Below, one piece after another: positions 24,033 through 27,666 of a stretch of DNA of 27,666 nucleotides. Made by a program: the position numbers and the translations under genes. Positions within the stretch are counted from its first letter, which is position 1; each line of letters begins with the position of its first letter. Below the pieces are notes generated by a model. The model was given only the letters and a program-made list of their open reading frames with translations, searched no databases and was not told the origin of the DNA. The stretch is from an uncultured Lachnospiraceae bacterium (GTDB taxonomy: Bacteria; Bacillota; Clostridia; Lachnospirales; Lachnospiraceae), in assembly GCA_910586025.1 (NCBI GenBank), contig CAJUIO010000040.1, positions 2,095 to 29,760 on the forward strand, in the 5' to 3' direction.

Positions 24033-25211
24033 ATGGCAGAACAGAAACGTGATTATTATGAAGTCCTTGGGATAGACAAAAATGCGGATGATGCGGCGAT
24101 TAAAAAAGCGTACAGAGTGCTGGCCAAAAAGTACCATCCGGATATGAATCCGGGGGATGCCGAGGCTGAGAAGAAATTCAAGGAAGCATCCGAAGCATAC
24201 GCTATCTTGAGCGACCCTGAAAAGAGGAGACAGTATGACCAGTTCGGGCATGCTGCCTTTGAAGGGGGAGCCGGCGGCGGATTTGGCGGATTTGATTTTA
24301 GCGGTGCGGACTTCAGTGATATTTTTGGCGATATTTTCGGTGATTTCTTCGGAGGCGGAAGAAGGGGCAGAAGCAGCAACGGACCTATGAAGGGGGCGAA
24401 TATACGTACCAGTGTGCGTATTACCTTTGAGGAGGCCGTCTTTGGCGTTGACAAGGAGATTGAGCTTACCCTTAAGGATGAGTGCAAGACCTGCCATGGG
24501 TCGGGGGCAAAGCCGGGAACCAGTCCGGAGACCTGCTCCAAGTGCGGGGGTAAGGGACAGGTGGTATTTACGCAGCAGTCCTTCTTCGGGACCGTCCGCA
24601 ATGTGCAGACCTGCCCGGAGTGTAACGGGACAGGAAAGGTCATCAAGGAAAAATGTGTTGACTGTCATGGTTCCGGATACATTGCAAGCAGGAAGAAGAT
24701 TCAGGTGTCCATTCCCGCCGGAATCGACAATGGACAGAGTGTGCGTATCAGGGATAAGGGCGAACCCGGTTCAAACGGAGGCCCCAGGGGCGATCTCCTG
24801 GTTGAAGTGATTGTGGGGCGGCATCCTATTTTCCAGAGACAGGATTACAATATTTTCTCCACAGTGCCGATTTCCTTTGCGGTAGCTGCGCTTGGAGGAG
24901 ACGTGGTGGTAGATACCGTGGACGGCAAGGTGATTTACGAGGTAAAGGCCGGAACGCAGACGGACACCAAGGTAAGGCTTAAGGGAAAAGGTGTTCCTTC
25001 GCTCAGAAACAGGGATGTGCGCGGGGATCACTATGTGACTCTGGTGGTACAGACACCCGAAAAACTGTCCCACGAGGCGAAAGAGCTGCTTCGTCAGTTT
25101 GATGCCGCTGCGGGCGACAGTCTGAATGCGGCCAAGGGCGCACAGCCGGAGAAGTCTGGTGAGACAAAGGAAAAAAAGAAAAAGGGCAGAGGCGGACTGT
25201 TTGGAAAATAA
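24033..25211 (+). CDS. dnaJ: Co-chaperone DnaJ (Hsp40)
   Basis: DnaJ delivers clients to DnaK and stimulates its ATPase. The 392-residue protein is class I. It has a J domain (RDYYEVLG... KKYHPDMNPG with the HPD motif near residue 35), a G/F-rich linker (GGGFGGFDFSG, GDIFGDFFGGG), and a zinc domain with four CxxCxGxG repeats (CKTCHGSG, CSKCGGKG, CPECNGTG, CVDCHGSG). Two beta C-terminal domains follow (VSIPAGIDNGQSVRI, FQRQDYNIF). The tail is lysine-rich. The ATG at 24033 follows ggagga; a GTG at 24012 would add seven unlikely residues. Last gene of the operon, closed by a terminator. Confidence 0.97.
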   Translation: MAEQKRDYYEVLGIDKNADDAAIKKAYRVLAKKYHPDMNPGDAEAEKKFKEASEAYAILSDPEKRRQYDQFGHAAFEGGAGGGFGGFDFSGADFSDIFGDIFGDFFGGGRRGRSSNGPMKGANIRTSVRITFEEAVFGVDKEIELTLKDECKTCHGSGAKPGTSPETCSKCGGKGQVVFTQQSFFGTVRNVQTCPECNGTGKVIKEKCVDCHGSGYIASRKKIQVSIPAGIDNGQSVRIRDKGEPGSNGGPRGDLLVEVIVGRHPIFQRQDYNIFSTVPISFAVAALGGDVVVDTVDGKVIYEVKAGTQTDTKVRLKGKGVPSLRNRDVRGDHYVTLVVQTPEKLSHEAKELLRQFDAAAGDSLNAAKGAQPEKSGETKEKKKKGRGGLFGK

Positions 25212-25215
25212 CCGT

Positions 25216-25256
25216 AAAAAGGCGTATGGGTTCAAATGAAACCGGTACGCCTTTTT
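25216..25256 (+). terminator. Intrinsic terminator after dnaJ
   Basis: AAAAAGGCGTATGGGTTC (25216-25233) pairs with GAAACCGGTACGCCTTTTT (25238-25256), with a few mismatches, ending in five T residues. A second short inverted repeat (25287-25294 / 25309-25316) lies between the convergent genes. Confidence 0.85.
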
Positions 25257-25326
25257 CATGAGAATTCAGAAAAATAGTGATATATTCTCTCCTGTCTGAA
25301 TAAACTGTCAGGAGAGGGTGCGTTTT

Positions 25327-25947
25327 TCAGGAATTCCGGCCGCAGGCCTCCTGGAGCAGACGCACAATAGAAGGCCTTAAGCTGGAATTGAGACTCTCGG
25401 CAACCGGCAGAAGCTCTGCAATTTTTTCCTCCTGTCCCTGCTCCCTGTACAGAGAAACCAGGAGCTTATAGCTTGAACTGACATCCGTATGCGTGGAGAC
25501 GGCAAATTCAAGAATCTGACAAGCCTCCCTGTGATATCCTCTTTCGTAAAGAACGGATGCGAAGTCTTGCAGAGTTCTTGCCAGCGTAGTATACTTTTGA
25601 TCATAGAGAGTAAGCAGGTTAATATTGGGTGCCCCGTAGCGCAGCTTCAGATCGGTGTTGCTGATACCGGTAAGATTTACGATGGGACCGCTCTCTGACA
25701 GTCCGTGAAGCGTCTTGTGGATTTCATGGATTTGGGGGTCGTCCGCAAGAAGGTCCATGGGGAAACTGTCAAAGGGAATCCGGATATAGTCAAGGTCATC
25801 CAGGGATTTGCGCCGTGTGCTGTTTGCCGCCGCCTCCCTTTCCCAGAAGGATTGCGAGGCCTGTTCCTGAGCCTTGCGGCTCTTGCGGATTTCGTAGGCA
25901 AGCCAGATGCAGAATACGATAAAACTTGCAAAAAACGGGTATTTCAT
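25327..25947 (-). CDS. Membrane-anchored protein with TPR-like C-terminus
   Basis: I do not recognise a named family. The 206-residue protein begins with one hydrophobic segment (FFASFIVFCIWLAYEI, residues 5-20) and a basic RKSRK, so the N-terminus is probably outside and the rest in the cytoplasm. The middle (residues 40-90) is polar and holds IRIPFDSFP. The last ~90 residues are helical pairs resembling tetratricopeptide repeats (TLARTLQDFASVLYERGYHREACQILEFAVST, SYKLLVSLYREQGQEEKIAEL). The ribosome site aagga is 8 nt before the ATG. It is convergent with dnaJ and divergent from the small peptide gene, separated by 53 nt. A scaffold role at the membrane is an inference from the repeats. Confidence 0.75.
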   Translation of the reverse strand: MKYPFFASFIVFCIWLAYEIRKSRKAQEQASQSFWEREAAANSTRRKSLDDLDYIRIPFDSFPMDLLADDPQIHEIHKTLHGLSESGPIVNLTGISNTDLKLRYGAPNINLLTLYDQKYTTLARTLQDFASVLYERGYHREACQILEFAVSTHTDVSSSYKLLVSLYREQGQEEKIAELLPVAESLNSSLRPSIVRLLQEACGRNS

Positions 25948-26000
25948 ATATAATATCCTTTCATAGATAATAAAAAAGTATAAAAATTGAGGCGGTGTAT

Positions 26001-26105
26001 ATGTTTAATTTTAACAGCAATAAAAATAAAAGAATCATTTCTTCTGTCATCGTTCTTTTTCTGATTCTTGCTATGATAATTCCAACTTTAGCATATTTTT
26101 TATAA
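26001..26105 (+). CDS. 34-residue single-pass membrane peptide
   Basis: This short ORF encodes a basic, Asn-rich start (MFNFNSNKNKRI) followed by one hydrophobic helix (ISSVIVLFLILAMIIPTLAYFL) to the stop. An aggcgg ribosome site is just upstream. The layout (a few basic residues, one membrane helix, no more) resembles the tiny Prli42-like or similar membrane proteins of Firmicutes, but no family can be assigned from sequence alone. It lies between a divergent membrane protein gene and the VanW-family gene, and may be cotranscribed with the latter after 41 nt. It is easily missed by gene finders because of its length. Confidence 0.6.
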   Translation: MFNFNSNKNKRIISSVIVLFLILAMIIPTLAYFL

Positions 26106-26146
26106 TATGGCAATCGGCAATAGTTGAAGGGAATGGAAGTGGGTTT

Positions 26147-27666
26147 ATGAGAAAGTCAGTAAAAGGGATTATAGGTTTTCTTGCGGTATTGTTTGTGGTT
26201 TTATGTTCTGATCTCAGTGTGCGGGCTGCCGGTGATACGAGGATACTGTCCGGGATTTATATTGAGGATATGTCTCTTGAGGGAAAGACAGAAGCGGAAG
26301 CGGAAGCCATGGTGGAGAGCTATGTGAAGTCACTTCTTGGGAAAAACATCACTTTAAAGACGGTCAACGGAAATGAAGTGACGATCACTCCTGCCGATAT
26401 CGGTTTTTCCTGGACTAATCCGGAGATTATAGGGGAAGCGGCCGGGATCGGAAAGAGCGGCAACATTGTTCAGCGCTATAAGGCGGAAAAGGATCTGCAG
26501 TTCGAAAATAAAAAGTTCGAGCTGGAATTTGATGTGGATCGGGAGCTGGTGCGCCATGTGATTGCGGACCAGTGTTCCGTATATAATGTAAAGGCTGAAA
26601 ATGCCACCCTCACAAGAGAGGGAGAAAGCTTTGTGATTCATCCGGGCCAGGTTGGCTATAAGGTGGAGGAAGAGGAGTCCCTTACTCTGATCTGTGATTT
26701 CCTTACCGGAAGCTGGGATGGACAGGATACCTCTTTGGAGCTGGCAGTGGCGGAGGATCAGCCGTTAGGGACACAGGAGGAGCTTTCCCGGGTCAAGGAT
26801 GTGCTGGGAACCTTTTCCACAAGCTTCAGCTCGTCCGGCTTTGCGAGAAGCACTAATGTGAGAAACGGCTGTGAGCTGATTAACGGGACGACGCTTTATC
26901 CCGGCGAAGAGTTTTCTACTTATGAAATGGTTGCTCCCTTTTCCCAGGATAACGGATATTATATGGCGGCTTCCTATCTGAACGGACAGGTAGTGGACAG
27001 TCTCGGCGGCGGTATCTGCCAGGTATCCACGACTCTCTATAATGCCGTGCTCCTGTCGGAGCTTGAGGTCACGGAGCGTCACAATCATTCCATGATAGTT
27101 ACCTATGTGGATCCTTCGGCGGATGCGGCTATCTCGGAGTCTGCGGGGAAGGATTTCCGCTTTGTGAATAACACGGATGCGCCTGTTTATATAGAAGGCT
27201 ACACTACGGAGGACAAGAGGATCGGCTTCACTATTTACGGATGTGAGAGCAGGGACAGCTCCCACAAGGTAGTATATGAGAGCGAAGTGATCAGCAAGAC
27301 TTATCCGGATACGGAGGTCATATATGTAAGTGAGTCGTCTCCCATAGGACAGGTGTCGGTGCAGTCCGCCCACATCGGATACAAGGCGAATCTCTGGAAG
27401 GTGGTATATGAAAATGAACGGGAGGTAAGCCGTGAGATGATCAATTCCAGCGTCTACAGGATGACTCCCAGATCAGCCACGGTAGGCGTGGCCACCGCTG
27501 ACCCGAATGCATACAATGAGATCATGGCGGCGATTGCCACCAATAATATTGACCATGTGAGAAATGTAGCGGCGGCTCTGGCAGCGGCGGCGGCTCCACC
27601 GGTAGATCCGGCGGTAGATCCGGCGGTAGATCCGGCGGCCGTACCTGCCCCGGGAACTCCTGCGGC
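26147..27666 (+). CDS. VanW family protein with peptidoglycan-binding-like domain (3' truncated)
   Basis: The frame is open from ATG 26147 to the window end (506 codons plus 2 nt). Residues 1-25 form a signal peptide or anchor (VKGIIGFLAVLFVVLCSDL... VRAAG). Next comes a PG_binding_4-like region (ILSGIYIEDMSLEGKTEAEA, ITPADIGFSW, LTREGESFVIHPGQVGYKV). The VanW domain follows: STNVRNGCELINGTTLYPGEEFS, YMAASYLNGQVVDSLGGGICQVSTTLYNAVLLSELEVTERHNHSM. A Pro/Val/Asp/Ala-rich tail with VDPA repeats begins near residue 482. The family is linked by name to vancomycin operons, but chromosomal copies are widespread and have no proven role in resistance; a cell-wall role is inferred. It is exported. The true C-terminus lies beyond the window. 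Confidence 0.92.
   Translation, partial: MRKSVKGIIGFLAVLFVVLCSDLSVRAAGDTRILSGIYIEDMSLEGKTEAEAEAMVESYVKSLLGKNITLKTVNGNEVTITPADIGFSWTNPEIIGEAAGIGKSGNIVQRYKAEKDLQFENKKFELEFDVDRELVRHVIADQCSVYNVKAENATLTREGESFVIHPGQVGYKVEEEESLTLICDFLTGSWDGQDTSLELAVAEDQPLGTQEELSRVKDVLGTFSTSFSSSGFARSTNVRNGCELINGTTLYPGEEFSTYEMVAPFSQDNGYYMAASYLNGQVVDSLGGGICQVSTTLYNAVLLSELEVTERHNHSMIVTYVDPSADAAISESAGKDFRFVNNTDAPVYIEGYTTEDKRIGFTIYGCESRDSSHKVVYESEVISKTYPDTEVIYVSESSPIGQVSVQSAHIGYKANLWKVVYENEREVSREMINSSVYRMTPRSATVGVATADPNAYNEIMAAIATNNIDHVRNVAAALAAAAAPPVDPAVDPAVDPAAVPAPGTPA
27602..27637 (+). repeat. Three tandem 12-bp repeats encoding VDPA
   Basis: GTAGATCCGGCG is repeated exactly three times inside the proline-rich tail of the VanW-family gene. 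Copy number may vary by slippage without breaking the frame. Confidence 0.95.

Noticed and set aside
25287..25316. Inverted repeat CTCTCCTG/CAGGAGAG between convergent genes
   Set aside because: Only 8 bp with a 14-nt loop and no adjacent T-run on the plus side, so a terminator call was not made.
1..27666. CRISPR arrays, tRNA, rRNA, insertion sequences
   Set aside because: No regularly spaced repeats, no cloverleaf or rRNA-like sequence and no intact transposase were seen by eye.

Overview
The window looks like chromosomal DNA of a low-to-moderate GC Firmicute, most likely a Lachnospiraceae (Clostridium cluster XIVa) gut bacterium. The evidence is the CIRCE-hrcA-grpE-dnaK-dnaJ operon with hrcA first, strong AGGAGG ribosome sites, a DUF6465-type protein, a VanW-family protein, and a mannoside phosphorylase cluster typical of gut Clostridia. 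Species cannot be named from the sequence alone. Left part (1-7900) is accessory and partly decayed. It opens with the tail of one ABC exporter half and a complete second half (a probable heterodimer). A shortened Nmad2-like gene and an intact Nmad3 gene follow; both are named as nucleotide-modification-associated families. Next, on the minus strand, come a broken AAA-ATPase-like gene, a TraX-family membrane acyltransferase and an MFS transporter, the last divergent from an AraC-type regulator. Between the AraC gene and 7900 lie remnants of at least two dead minus-strand genes. Centre (7977-13868) is a mannoside utilisation block: cellobiose 2-epimerase, 4-O-beta-mannosyl-glucose phosphorylase (GH130_1) and mannooligosaccharide phosphorylase (GH130_2), with a mannose-6-phosphate isomerase further downstream. 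Together they would turn beta-1,4-mannobiose and mannooligosaccharides into mannose 1-phosphate and glucose, and feed mannose 6-phosphate into glycolysis. A phosphomannomutase, an endo-mannanase and a dedicated importer are not in the window. Between this operon and manA sits a monocistronic secreted protein of unknown function, with its own consensus promoter, a 22-bp-period direct repeat over that promoter and a strong terminator, followed by a 40-codon orphan ORF. A second AAA-ATPase-like gene, also frameshifted and 3'-truncated, follows manA. Right part (15187-27666) is mostly housekeeping: an aminotransferase-patatin-uppP operon with overlapping genes, a zinc alcohol/polyol dehydrogenase, a histone-H1-like K/A-rich protein, and the heat-shock operon. 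It ends with a minus-strand membrane-anchored protein, a 34-residue single-pass membrane peptide and a VanW-family protein cut by the window edge. The least routine elements are the Nmad2/Nmad3 pair, the isolated secreted protein with repeat-bearing promoter, the long hairpin between the two phosphorylase genes, and the tiny membrane protein. None proves a new system. Several intact-looking genes sit beside clearly eroded ones, so the 2.3-7.9 kb stretch is best read as a decaying accessory island.
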